Shown in pieces: positions 1 to 8,035 of a DNA stretch of 47,587 nt. This stretch comes from Chloroflexota bacterium (GTDB lineage: Bacteria > Chloroflexota > UBA11872 > VXOZ01), in contig JAPOQA010000022.1 in NCBI GenBank assembly GCA_026710945.1, positions 1 through 47,587 on the forward strand, read 5' to 3'. The notes beneath the pieces are model-generated. The model was given only the letters and a program-made list of their open reading frames with translations, was not told the DNA's origin and ran no database searches. The first letter of the stretch is position 1. Every line of letters starts with the position of its first letter. The position numbers and the translations under genes are program-made.

Positions 1-135
1 AGACGGCTCCGTGTGGGCAGGGCCTTCACCCACCAACAGGTCGCCCTTAGACCCACCCCAACCGACGGCGTTTGGAATGTATACTTCTCAATACAACGCA
101 TAAAATCCATAGACCTCAGAGAACAAAATGTGTAA
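1..135 (+). CDS. IS481-like transposase, C-terminal fragment (cut by window edge)
   Basis: Frame 1 is open from the first base to a TAA at 133-135 and gives 44 residues. They include the stretch VALRPTPTDGVWNVYFS followed by IDLREQ, which resembles the extreme C-terminus of IS481-type DDE transposases (pattern VALRPT..DG.W.V.F..Q.I..IDLR). The catalytic core lies outside the window. The stop codon sits inside the first of two tandem repeats that form the element end (131-176), as is usual when a transposase gene runs to the end of its IS. Family assignment is by recognition of this short tail only, so it is moderately secure. Confidence 0.6.
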   Translation, partial: RRLRVGRAFTHQQVALRPTPTDGVWNVYFSIQRIKSIDLREQNV

Positions 136-180
136 CCTATCTACCCGAACACCTGTTACCTATGTCCCCGGTCTGTACAC
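131..180. mobile_element. End of IS481-like element with tandem 23-bp repeats
   Basis: TGTAACCTAT at 131-140 recurs as TGTTACCTAT at 154-163, 23 bp later, and the following bases (ACCCG / CCCCG) also match. Tandem ends of this form directly behind a transposase stop codon look like transposase binding sites. The outer boundary is probably near 180 (CTGTACAC); no target duplication can be checked because the other end is outside the window. Confidence 0.5.
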
Positions 181-208
181 TCCCAAGGAGAGGGAGAATT
201 TCTCGCGC

Positions 209-238
209 CGTTTGCCAACGTTAAGCCGTTGGCAAACG
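209..238. promoter_or_regulatory. Perfect 12-bp inverted repeat upstream of moaE
   Basis: CGTTTGCCAACG (209-220) and CGTTGGCAAACG (227-238) are perfect inverted copies around a 6-base loop. It lies 120 bp upstream of moaE. It could be a repressor operator or a terminator for transcription leaving the IS; only a short T run follows (TTTC), so the terminator reading is weak. Confidence 0.45.
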
Positions 239-358
239 TTTCAAGGAAGTCGCCTGGGGAGTAGGATTGGGTAAGAGGTGATTCCTTGTCGATGCTGCCT
301 GTCCCGCCAGCTTGGCGGAATTGCGCACAGGCCACATATCTTTGGGAGAAGCTAACAA

Positions 359-835
359 ATGTCCATAGCCAAGACTACGGCAGAGAAAGTCGAGACCGGT
401 CACTTCCGCATCCTCGAGCGCCCGATCACGGCTGACGAACTCATCCCCCATGTGCTCACCGACGCCTACGGCGCCGTGGCGACGTTCTCCGGCACGGTGC
501 GCAACCACGCCCGCGGCAAGCATGTCACCTGCCTGACCTACGAGGCCTATCCGGAGATGGCAGAGGCCGAGATGCGCAAGATCGCGGTGGAGGTCTATGC
601 GCAGTGGCCGGAATGCAAAGTGGCCATGCTGCATCGCATCGGCAAGCTGGAGATCGGCGACGTCTCGGTTGCGATCGCGGTGGCAACACCTCACCGCAAG
701 GAGTCGTTTGAGGCTTGTGAATTTGCCATCAACCGGCTCAAAGAGACCGTACCCATCTGGAAGAAAGAGGCCTACGCCGACGGCGAGGTGTGGGTGGAAG
801 GCGTCTCCCCCGGCGCAGACGGCAACGCGGGCTAA
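359..835 (+). CDS. moaE: Molybdopterin synthase catalytic subunit MoaE
   Basis: 158 residues, the normal size for MoaE, the large subunit that transfers sulfur from MoaD thiocarboxylate to precursor Z to make molybdopterin in the cytoplasm. Visible family motifs are GAVATFSGTVRNHARGK (about residues 37-53), the YEAYPEMAE block, HRIGKLEIGDVSVAIAV, and the lysine-rich active-site stretch RLKETVPIWKKE near residue 125-136. GGGAGAAG stands 9 bases before the ATG. No moaD or other molybdenum cofactor gene is in the window, so its partner is encoded elsewhere. It is convergent with the nitrilase gene. Confidence 0.93.
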   Translation: MSIAKTTAEKVETGHFRILERPITADELIPHVLTDAYGAVATFSGTVRNHARGKHVTCLTYEAYPEMAEAEMRKIAVEVYAQWPECKVAMLHRIGKLEIGDVSVAIAVATPHRKESFEACEFAINRLKETVPIWKKEAYADGEVWVEGVSPGADGNAG

Positions 836-920
836 GTCTCACGCGCCTTAAACTACTGCATTGCGGAACTAAATCATCAACGCCTTGGCGTGCACACCCA
901 CGCTACGCTTCTGCCGCACG

Positions 921-1856
921 TTACGAGCCTACCGCGCTTGGCTCCCGCATCGGGACCATGTTTTCCTTGTGCGGCGCGATATCCGCGTAGGCGCGGGCGT
1001 AGAGATCGGCGCGATTCTGGCGCAGCATGGTTCGCCGGTGGTCGTACTTCGTGCACCAGCTCGTCCAGCGCTCTTCGTCCAGGTCGAGCGTCGCGGTCGC
1101 GTGGCCGGCGCGGTGTCCGGTCTCAGCCAGGGTAAAGCCGTTGTAGTCATAGATCGTCGCATGACTCTGGCGGTACTGCCACCCGAGCGGCCTGTCCTGG
1201 AGAAACGTAGACGTGACCAAGAAGCAGGAGGCATCGTGGGCACGGGTGCGCAGCATCTCCGAGCGAATGGTCTCGGTCGGCCCGGCAGCTTGGGTGGGAT
1301 GGAGCAGCACGTCCGTGCCCTTCAAGCCGTAAATCTGGCAAACCTCCGGGAATGCTTGATCGTTGCAGATGAAGACGCCGTAGCGGACGCCGTCCACTTC
1401 GATGGGCTCGATCGCGTCCCCAGGCGTGATTCCCTTCACTTCGTACTCGTTCTCGGTGGGTTGTACCTTCCGATAGCGTCCCAGGATGTGGCCCTGCCTG
1501 CCGTAGAAGGTCGCCTGGTTGTACAGGGCTGCGCCATCTCGGGTCAGATTGTTTGAGACCACAGTAACATTGTGGCGCGCGGCAAACTCCAGGAAGCGCG
1601 CCGCAACCGGACCATCTTCCGTCATGGCGAGTTCAAGCGCCCCGGCGAAGCGCGCCTCCGGTTCGCTCCGCTCCTGAATGTGCCGCCACTCCATGCACCC
1701 CATGGTCTCGAACATTTCCGGCAGGAGGATCACGTCGGGTTGGTCTGCCAACGCCGCTTCCAGGTAGCGAAACGCCTGATCGTAGCGAGCGGCCTGGGTA
1801 GCCGCTTCGCTGCCGAGAAGAAAGGAAATGGTGGAAATTCTCACGCGCCGCGCCAT
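921..1856 (-). CDS. Carbon-nitrogen hydrolase (nitrilase superfamily)
   Basis: 311 residues from the ATG at 1856; the frame stays open upstream but the homologous part begins at MARRVRIST. The Glu-Lys-Cys triad of the nitrilase superfamily is visible: E47 in LLPEMFE, K130 in GRYRKVQPTE and C164 in GVFICNDQAFPE. Members hydrolyse amides or nitriles, or act as N-carbamoyl amidases; the substrate cannot be read from sequence. The C-terminus (DLYARAYADIAPHKEN) is as seen in stand-alone amidases. It ends facing moaE and has no close operon partner; 314 bp of repeat-bearing DNA lie upstream. Confidence 0.9.
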   Translation of the reverse strand: MARRVRISTISFLLGSEAATQAARYDQAFRYLEAALADQPDVILLPEMFETMGCMEWRHIQERSEPEARFAGALELAMTEDGPVAARFLEFAARHNVTVVSNNLTRDGAALYNQATFYGRQGHILGRYRKVQPTENEYEVKGITPGDAIEPIEVDGVRYGVFICNDQAFPEVCQIYGLKGTDVLLHPTQAAGPTETIRSEMLRTRAHDASCFLVTSTFLQDRPLGWQYRQSHATIYDYNGFTLAETGHRAGHATATLDLDEERWTSWCTKYDHRRTMLRQNRADLYARAYADIAPHKENMVPMREPSAVGS

Positions 1857-2170
1857 GGCTGCCTCACTTTCCCAAGTTAACAGAATCCATCGTTTGCCAA
1901 TGCTCTTGCAGCTTCTACCTTCCCCGGGGAGAACTTTGCAAAACCCTCGTCGGAATCGCAAGATCGACCCACTCTCCTAAAGGCTTTCCCCTGCTCCTAA
2001 GACTTTCTCCTTCTCCCTGGGAGGCCTTTGCGTACCTAGAACCTGAGGGAAATGCAGTACTCCCTCTCCTCGGGGTGAGGGGAATCTTCGCCAATTCTAC
2101 CCAGTCCCGCCAGTTTGGTCGGGCTTATCCGCAGTCCCCAGCCACGTGAAATCCGTGGCGCAACGTTCGC
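1857..2170. repeat. Intergenic gap with a decayed CCCTCTCC-type dispersed repeat
   Basis: No gene is visible. About 2013-2085 holds a copy of a dispersed repeat: TCTCCCTGGGAGGCCTTTGC, then CTAGAACCTGAGGGAAATG, then CCCTCTCCTCGGGGTGAGGG. The same blocks recur near 23630-23720 and 32700-32760. Confidence 0.55.
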
Positions 2171-2965
2171 CTAGAGTACCGCGAGGTGGGCGTCCTGCAG
2201 GTCCGTCAGAAACATGTGACCCGCCGCGTGGGTGATCATCAGGGGCGGTTTGCTAGCCAGCGCCACTGCCTGCGGGGTGACGCCGCAGGCCCAGAAGACG
2301 GGCACTTCGCCGTCGTGCACGTCGGTGCGCGCCCCCCACTGCGGTTCGTCGAGGTCTGTGATGCCGATTTCCCCTGGGTCGCCGATGTGTACCGGCGCGC
2401 CGTGGACGCCTGGAAAGCGCGAGGTCGTCTGTACCGCGCGCACGACTTGCGTGTGGTGGATCGGGCGCATGCTCACTACCAGCGGCCCGGAGAAGGCTCC
2501 CGCAGGCGTCGTGTCTCGATTGGTCACGTACACGGGCACGTCGTTGCCCGCCTGCAAGTGGCGCAGCGGTATGCCGGCGGCGAGCATGGCGGATTCGAAA
2601 CTAAAGCTGCACCCGAGCAGGAACGAGACGAAATCATCCTGCCAACGGTCCGCGATATCTGTGACTTCAGCCGCGAGCTCGCCGTTCTCATAGATGCGGT
2701 AGCGGGGCACGTCGGTGCGAATGTCCGCGCCGGGCGCCGTCTCGCGGGGCTCATAGGAGCCCGGTTCCATGACCTCCAACACCGGACACGGCTGGGAATT
2801 GCGCTGGCAGAAGAGGAGAAAGTCAAACGCCAGATCTTTAGGCACAATGGCGAGATTCGCCTGCACGTAGCCGGGCGCCAGACCCTCCGTCGTGGTCTGC
2901 CACTCTCCGGCGCGTATGATCTCCCGTAACGCGTGCGGCTGTTTCGGTAACGCTGCTCTATCCAT
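2171..2965 (-). CDS. DUF1445 / D-glutamate cyclase-like putative hydro-lyase
   Basis: 264 residues, the usual size of the DUF1445 family (YcsI-like; the mammalian homologue is a D-glutamate cyclase). Typical segments are visible: APGYVQANLAIVP near the N-terminus, DFLLFCQRNSQPCPVLEV, the central SFLLGCSFSFESAML, then SMRPIHHTQVVRAVQ, HGAPVHIGDPGEIGI and the C-terminal VFWACGVTPQAVAL. AAGGAA lies 9 bases before the ATG. In many genomes such genes accompany 5-oxoprolinase or LamB/YcsF genes, but none is here, so the substrate is unknown. 138 bp separate it from the HAD gene upstream. Confidence 0.88.
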   Translation of the reverse strand: MDRAALPKQPHALREIIRAGEWQTTTEGLAPGYVQANLAIVPKDLAFDFLLFCQRNSQPCPVLEVMEPGSYEPRETAPGADIRTDVPRYRIYENGELAAEVTDIADRWQDDFVSFLLGCSFSFESAMLAAGIPLRHLQAGNDVPVYVTNRDTTPAGAFSGPLVVSMRPIHHTQVVRAVQTTSRFPGVHGAPVHIGDPGEIGITDLDEPQWGARTDVHDGEVPVFWACGVTPQAVALASKPPLMITHAAGHMFLTDLQDAHLAVL

Positions 2966-3103
2966 GTTCTGTTTCCTTACCTCGCGATTCTCAGCAGCCT
3001 TACGGCAAAGTTTACTAGAATCCTTTTGGATGCAGTGTAGCAGAACCCAATTGGTAAGAGGCTATCCACCCACGGACGTCAGCGCCAAGCTCTCTGGTCT
3101 GCA

Positions 3104-3757
3104 TCAAACCTCGTTTGCGCTCCACTCTTGCAGCACGTCTATGGCCGTGAGCAACGACTCGCATGCGGCATCGGCTGCCGCGATCATCGTTTCGCCTTCC
3201 GGCACGGCGATACACCGCATGCCGGCCGCTTTCGCCGACCTCACGCCGCGGGGGCTATCTTCCAGCGCCACACACTCGCCCGGCTCCACACCCAACCGCG
3301 CCGCCGCCAGCAGATAGAGCGCCGGGTCCGGCTTACCCTCTACGACCTCATCTCCTGTCGCCACAGCCTGGAAATAGGTGCGGATACCCAGCACCTCGAG
3401 CACCACGTCAATGTAGACCTTGTCTCCGGATGAGGCCGACCCGCAGCACCATCCCCGGTCGCGCACCCACTCCAAGGCCTCTCGGAGACCGGGCTTCGGC
3501 CCCAGACGTTCTCGGATGAGCGCGATCAGGATTGCGTGGTAGCGGTCCAGCATCTCCTCCGGCTCTGCGGCAAACCGGCCCCGCGCATGATGCAGCCGGA
3601 AGATATCGATGCTGCGCTTCCCCAGGCTCTCTGCCGCGTCGGTAGGATAGGTTGGAAAGCCGCACTCGCGGCCGAGCTCATGCCACGCGGCGCGGTGGAG
3701 CGGTTCGCTGTCTGCCATGAGACCGTCTACGTCGAAGATGACGCCAGCAATATTCAT
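3104..3757 (-). CDS. HAD-superfamily phosphatase, beta-phosphoglucomutase-like subgroup
   Basis: 217 residues from the ATG at 3757. HAD motif I is FDVDGLMADSEPLH (nucleophile D9, acid/base D11), motif II is GSASSGDKV, the motif III lysine is in VVEGKPDPALYLLA, and motif IV is CVALEDSPRGVRSAKAAG. The cap follows motif I directly (subfamily IA), as in beta-phosphoglucomutase and small sugar-phosphate or 2-deoxyglucose-6-phosphate phosphatases. Glucoamylase is encoded nearby, which is only a hint at a sugar phosphate. The start is 7 bases after the stop of the acetyltransferase gene, so the two are likely cotranscribed. Confidence 0.88.
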   Translation of the reverse strand: MNIAGVIFDVDGLMADSEPLHRAAWHELGRECGFPTYPTDAAESLGKRSIDIFRLHHARGRFAAEPEEMLDRYHAILIALIRERLGPKPGLREALEWVRDRGWCCGSASSGDKVYIDVVLEVLGIRTYFQAVATGDEVVEGKPDPALYLLAAARLGVEPGECVALEDSPRGVRSAKAAGMRCIAVPEGETMIAAADAACESLLTAIDVLQEWSANEV

Positions 3758-3764
3758 CGGCAGC

Positions 3765-4883
3765 CTAGAAGTGGTCAAGGTTCCACATGTACGGATGTCC
3801 TCCTGGAAAGAGTATGTCGACAATAGCAACATCTTGCTCCGCAACACAGGACGGGAACTCCAAGCGCAACTCCCCAAGGGTGCGGTAGCCCATCAAGAGC
3901 TGCAGTAGATTTTCCTGTGGCAGGTTAATTGTGATTGTGCAGCCAGCGCCGATTTCCATCTCCGCCCGCTCGGCATCGCAGACGAATGCCACCTTGCCGA
4001 AACTACCCTCCAAACCCGATGATCGCATGCGCTCTCCCAAAGTTTCTTTGAGCGCCACGGCGAGGCCGCCCAGATCCACGATGCGGCCCATGCCTCCCTG
4101 ATTGTGCGAGTACTCGATTTCCTGGCGAAAGCCGATTGACCGCAAAACTGCCAACATCGGCGCATCCGGCGGCATCTCAAGGTCGATCCACTCCGCTCGC
4201 TGCCGGACTGCCTCAGCTACAAGCGCTCGGATGAGACTTGATCCGGCAGTTGCCGCAGCTATCCCAGGCGCCACGAACTCATACGGGCGTGTATACCACA
4301 TAGATGCCGAGCGCCATCCATGCTCACCCAAGGCGTATGCGACCGGTTGACCATTCTCTTCTGCGACCAGAATGCGGCTCGGCTCTTGAAACCACTCTTC
4401 CGTGGCATCACGCCAGGGCAGGAATGCACTTTCTGACCGCTTGGCGGCCCCGTTTCGCCCGCGAGTCTCCTCAGTGTAGATAGCCAGGAGCGCTTTCTCG
4501 TCAGCTTGCCTGGCTTCACGCACCGGCGACAACTCGCCTAATGCTTCAGCCGCTTGCGTTCTTACTCGTATGAGACTTTTCGCCGGCAGCACGGTTGCGT
4601 AGCCAATGCGGTGGTAGAAGCCAGGGATTCCAAAAAGAATCGAGACCAGATACCCTTCCCGGCGCATATACGCAACGGTATCTTCCATGAGCCGCCGCCC
4701 ATAGCCTCTGCCACGGTGCGCAGGACTAACCCGGACGCTTGCCACTCCTCCCATGCGCACCCACGTTGATCCCAAGCGCATTTCCCGGTCCTCGATGGTT
4801 AGCCGGGCTACCTCTTCACCGTCTGCAACCAGGGCTAATTTCTGGCGATTCCCCTCTGGCGTAGACCGCAGTGACGTCTCCAT
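3765..4883 (-). CDS. Eis-like GNAT acetyltransferase
   Basis: 372 residues from the ATG at 4883, which has a strong GGGAGG 6 bases upstream; the longer open frame lacks support. The N-terminal GNAT domain carries the acetyl-CoA loop VSPAHRGRGYGRRLM. A second, degenerate GNAT half follows (about 140-270). The C-terminal domain from about 275 ends in HPYMWNLDHF, as in the SCP2-like tail of Eis/COG4552 proteins. Such enzymes acetylate amines, in some cases at several sites of aminoglycosides or on lysines; the substrate here is unknown. The gene is the first of a likely two-gene unit with the HAD phosphatase. Confidence 0.87.
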   Translation of the reverse strand: METSLRSTPEGNRQKLALVADGEEVARLTIEDREMRLGSTWVRMGGVASVRVSPAHRGRGYGRRLMEDTVAYMRREGYLVSILFGIPGFYHRIGYATVLPAKSLIRVRTQAAEALGELSPVREARQADEKALLAIYTEETRGRNGAAKRSESAFLPWRDATEEWFQEPSRILVAEENGQPVAYALGEHGWRSASMWYTRPYEFVAPGIAAATAGSSLIRALVAEAVRQRAEWIDLEMPPDAPMLAVLRSIGFRQEIEYSHNQGGMGRIVDLGGLAVALKETLGERMRSSGLEGSFGKVAFVCDAERAEMEIGAGCTITINLPQENLLQLLMGYRTLGELRLEFPSCVAEQDVAIVDILFPGGHPYMWNLDHF

Positions 4884-5545
4884 GTGAGTCCTCCCAAACC
4901 TCTCCCGACCTGCGCCGGCAGCTATCTCAGCGGGAACCTCTTGGGGCAGTGCTGTCTCATGCCGGCATGCTGAGGGCACACCATAATCTCTGTACGCGGA
5001 CCCTTTGCCGTATTGGACCTTGCCCTTTACGGTGCCAAGACATTTTACCCGCCTGGAAGCAAGGTTACTAGCAGGAGATTGACTTGGATTCTGGCTGAGA
5101 AAAGATAAATTAAAAGACTATAATCATCATCTTCATAAGGCCTGTTGAGAGTGGGGAAAAGGCCAGAAATCGCTGCGCTGGGGCGCTGTGGCAGGCAGGA
5201 TAAGTTCATGGGAAAACAGTCTGAATTGCTGGGAAAAACCGCGAATCCAGGAGAGAGTATGGGGTATCTTTCGCAGGTGGGGAAAAGCCCCAAACTTCTC
5301 CCCAAGGTTTAGTACGGCACAGGGCGCGATTAGCGCCTTTTAACCGGAGATTGTCAGTGTTTAACTCACCAAACGGTCAAGTAGTCTGGAAGGCGGATTC
5401 TTGGCTCTAGACCTAGGATATCCCCATTTCGGCTAATTTATCCACTGGTTTAGGGCGAGTTATCCACAGCAGGGCGTTCTTGGGCGCTCATCGGCAAAGA
5501 ACATTGGATTATGTAGAGGCAGTAGTCCACTTATGTCAGCACTTT
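4884..5545. other. 660-bp gap with DnaA-box-like sites, TGGGAAAA motifs and an AT-rich tract
   Basis: No convincing gene. TTATCCACT (5438-5446) and the consensus DnaA box TTATCCACA (5460-5468) lie 22 bp apart on the same strand. Four related motifs, TGGGGAAAA or TGGGAAAA, begin at 5152, 5209, 5230 and 5278. An AT-rich tract covers about 5095-5135. This is origin-like in layout, but no dnaA, dnaN, gyrB or rpmH is near, so a DnaA-regulated promoter, a titration site or chance are alternatives. Confidence 0.4.
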
Positions 5546-5560
5546 CTAATTAAGTGCTGA
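5536..5560 (-). terminator. Hairpin overlapping the GH15 stop codon
   Basis: TCAGCACTT (5536-5544) and AAGTGCTGA (5552-5560) are perfect 9-bp arms around a 7-base loop that contains the TAG stop of the glucoamylase gene. No U tract follows on the minus strand, so it may stabilise the 3' end rather than terminate. Confidence 0.4.
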
Positions 5561-7558
5561 ATTCGGAGTGGGGATTGCGGACTCTTCGAAGGATTCCAGG
5601 TGGCGATACTTCTCTATATACGCATTGACGGTCATTACGACGGTAGCGTGGCTCCAGGTAAGCGGAGAGACACTGAGAGGCGCGTTTGTAAAGGGATGAA
5701 CCTGTTCGGCGAGACAGCCGCTCTCAAGGCGTCGTTGCTCCACCCAAAGCAGGACTTCCTTTGCAGGCTGTAGTTCTTCAAGTGAGGTCGCTTTCGCGAT
5801 GTACCACTCCGCCAGCCAGAGGGTACAAATGAACCACGGGTTCCCAGGAACGACGGCAATATTGTTGCTAATTTGATGGTAGTAGTCGTTCTCGTACCGC
5901 GCGATGCCACCCACATCGGTCTTCACCCACAAGCGCTCTCGTACCGTCTCCATCATCTTGACCACCAGCGGATCGTCAGGCTCGAGCATGCCGAAATACC
6001 AGAGGGCGTAGGTCGCGCTGTCGATGGTCGTGTCATGGCGAACGGTACCGTCGGGCAGAGGCGTTACCATGCGGGAGAAGAGGCCGGTGTCGGGATTTAT
6101 CATGTGCGTGAGAGCCGCTAGCTTAAGTTCCTCCGCGGTACGGCGGTAACTGTCGGTATAGGTGCTCTCGCCAAACGCCTCCGTAAAGTTAGCCGCTGCC
6201 TGGAGACCGGCATAGACGGTGGCTACCGTATGCGCGTGAACCCCGTGGCGTTCTTCCCAGAGATCGTACGACGGTACCGGCAGGCCGGTGGTAAGGTCGC
6301 GGTAGAGGCTCATGAACTGGGCGGCGGGCTTAATGAAGGACGCATAGAACGGCTTTACAAACTCTACGTCCCAGTACTTCTCAAAGTGCTGCCACAGCGC
6401 CCAGATAACCAGGGCGGTCTCGTCCTCCTGGATCGGGTGCTGGCGGGAACCGTCCGGCGCCGCCCAGGGATGCCAGGAGGAACCGACCGATCCATCCGGA
6501 TTATACTTGTGCATCATGTAGCCCTGGGGCGTGATGGTGCGCAAGCAGAAGCTGAAGAAGCGGCGCGAAATCTCGCCATAACCGGCGCGGCTCAGCGCGT
6601 ACGCAACCAGCGCGCCGTCGCGCGGCCACATGTAGGAGTAGGTGTCGCGGCCGAACTGGGCAATGTCGTTATCGTTGGCGGCCAGAATCGCGCCCTCGTG
6701 GTCCGTTTGGGTCTGGATCGTGAGGAGACTCCGATTGAAGAGCGCGCCAATTTCGGGCGGCAGGTCGGCTAACGAAAAACCCTCTTTGCGCACCCAATGC
6801 CGCCAGTACTCCTGCGTGCGGTAGAGCACCGCCGCGGGCCCCACCTGGCGGATGTGGCGCTCGATGTCTTCCACAGCCATAGCATCAGAGCCGACTGCCA
6901 TCCAGTAGTAGACGGTAGCGGATTCGCGCGCGGGAACGGTAACGCATATCGCGCCGGTACTATCCACAGAGCCTTGCGCGATTGGGTTTCCTTCCAGGCG
7001 GCCGTCCTCGGCATCGCGCCAGGTGCCTTCCAGCCCGCCAACGTTCTTGGTGCCGGTCGCGTATGAATCCAGGCCGATGTCGGTCCCACTCATCGCGTTC
7101 ATCCAGAAGAAGGTCTTGCCCTTATAGTGAATGAGCGCACGGTGGCGCGGATCGTAATATGCCGTGTCCCCAATGCTGATACCGCCGAGAGAGAAGTTAT
7201 GGTGGAAGAAGAGGCGCACCTCGCGCTCGGAATCCGCCTGGTTCTCCACCGTTATGCGCCGCAGGAAGACATTCCGGCTATAGTCAACGGCATCGTTGAG
7301 GTTGAGCTTTATGCGGAGGCGGTCGTTCTGCGCCGTGACGTCGGTGACGAGCGTATCTTCCTTGTACCGCAGCGACTTCTGCCAGGACCGGTCGTGGATC
7401 CACGCGAAAAGTCCATCCACCCAGACGCCGAATTGGAAAGGGTGCCCCTGTGCGTGGTCCTCTTGCCCGACGTGGGGGTAGTACACGTCACGGATACGGT
7501 AATCGCTATCGAAGCAGACGAGCAGGCGGCCGTTTCCTACTGGTAAGTCACGTGGCAT
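5546..7558 (-). CDS. Glycoside hydrolase family 15 (glucoamylase-like)
   Basis: 670 residues. The N-terminal part (to about 270) is the beta-sandwich seen in bacterial GH15 enzymes. The (alpha/alpha)6 barrel begins near FGRDTYSYMWPRDGALVAY, the family signature. The general acid Glu is in QHPIQEDETALVIWALW and the likely base Glu is in SGCLAEQVHPFT, followed by SPLTWSHATVVM. GH15 enzymes release glucose from alpha-1,4/1,6 glucans, or hydrolyse trehalose or isomaltose. There is no signal peptide, so it is probably cytoplasmic and acts on glycogen-type polymers or trehalose. Spacing of a weak TTAGG to the ATG is about 9. No other glucan gene is adjacent. Confidence 0.93.
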   Translation of the reverse strand: MPRDLPVGNGRLLVCFDSDYRIRDVYYPHVGQEDHAQGHPFQFGVWVDGLFAWIHDRSWQKSLRYKEDTLVTDVTAQNDRLRIKLNLNDAVDYSRNVFLRRITVENQADSEREVRLFFHHNFSLGGISIGDTAYYDPRHRALIHYKGKTFFWMNAMSGTDIGLDSYATGTKNVGGLEGTWRDAEDGRLEGNPIAQGSVDSTGAICVTVPARESATVYYWMAVGSDAMAVEDIERHIRQVGPAAVLYRTQEYWRHWVRKEGFSLADLPPEIGALFNRSLLTIQTQTDHEGAILAANDNDIAQFGRDTYSYMWPRDGALVAYALSRAGYGEISRRFFSFCLRTITPQGYMMHKYNPDGSVGSSWHPWAAPDGSRQHPIQEDETALVIWALWQHFEKYWDVEFVKPFYASFIKPAAQFMSLYRDLTTGLPVPSYDLWEERHGVHAHTVATVYAGLQAAANFTEAFGESTYTDSYRRTAEELKLAALTHMINPDTGLFSRMVTPLPDGTVRHDTTIDSATYALWYFGMLEPDDPLVVKMMETVRERLWVKTDVGGIARYENDYYHQISNNIAVVPGNPWFICTLWLAEWYIAKATSLEELQPAKEVLLWVEQRRLESGCLAEQVHPFTNAPLSVSPLTWSHATVVMTVNAYIEKYRHLESFEESAIPTPNSALN

Positions 7559-8035
7559 GTTCTACAGCCTAAGCAACAGATGATGAGGCGATACCAACAA
7601 ATCAAGGGTTTTCACGCAATGCCCGCGCGCCACCGTGAACGCGCCGGCAAACCCCGCCGGGAAAACGCGACTGCACCGGCGGTGAATTCGCAGAATTCGG
7701 ATAGAGCGATTCTTGCCGGGGTGTTCCCAGCCTGACGACTCCCATTGTACAGACCAATGCGCCACACGCAACCTTGGCGCGTCTGCAAATGACCTGCAAC
7801 CGAAATACCTCTTGCGCCATGCTATCATGGGATGGTGTTGCGTCTCGCCGGGGCGCATGGTGCGGCGCGAAACGAGGCGGGACGCGAAGAGGGCGACAGC
7901 CCTGCCTTCACCTGCGTATTCACGCAATCGACAGCCGTCGGAGCCTTGGTAGGCGGGCTAAGCGATGCTGGCAGCGCAGGCTCTGCAGCCTGCAAGCGGG
8001 ATACCCTCTGGGACAAATGTACACGAAGAGAGAAG
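7559..8035. other. 477-bp gap between divergent GH15 and cca genes
   Basis: No gene is supported on either strand. A short inverted repeat GCAGGCTCTGCAGCCTGC lies near 7976-7993 and resembles the GCAGGTTGCAGACCTGC repeats at 32985 and 40076. A GGGCGACAGCCC hairpin lies near 7890-7902. Promoters for both genes must be here, but I cannot place them. Confidence 0.4.

Noticed and set aside
5045-5305. Minus-strand 86-residue frame
   Set aside because: No family likeness, odd composition, and it covers the DnaA-box-like gap.
7562-7927. Minus-strand 121-residue frame between GH15 and cca
   Set aside because: No RBS, no recognisable domain, Arg/Cys/His-rich chance composition.
7832-8035. 68-residue N-terminal extension of the CCA-adding enzyme
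   Set aside because: Homology begins near VVQDLVDAPVL, and the ATG at 8036 has a purine-rich ribosome site.
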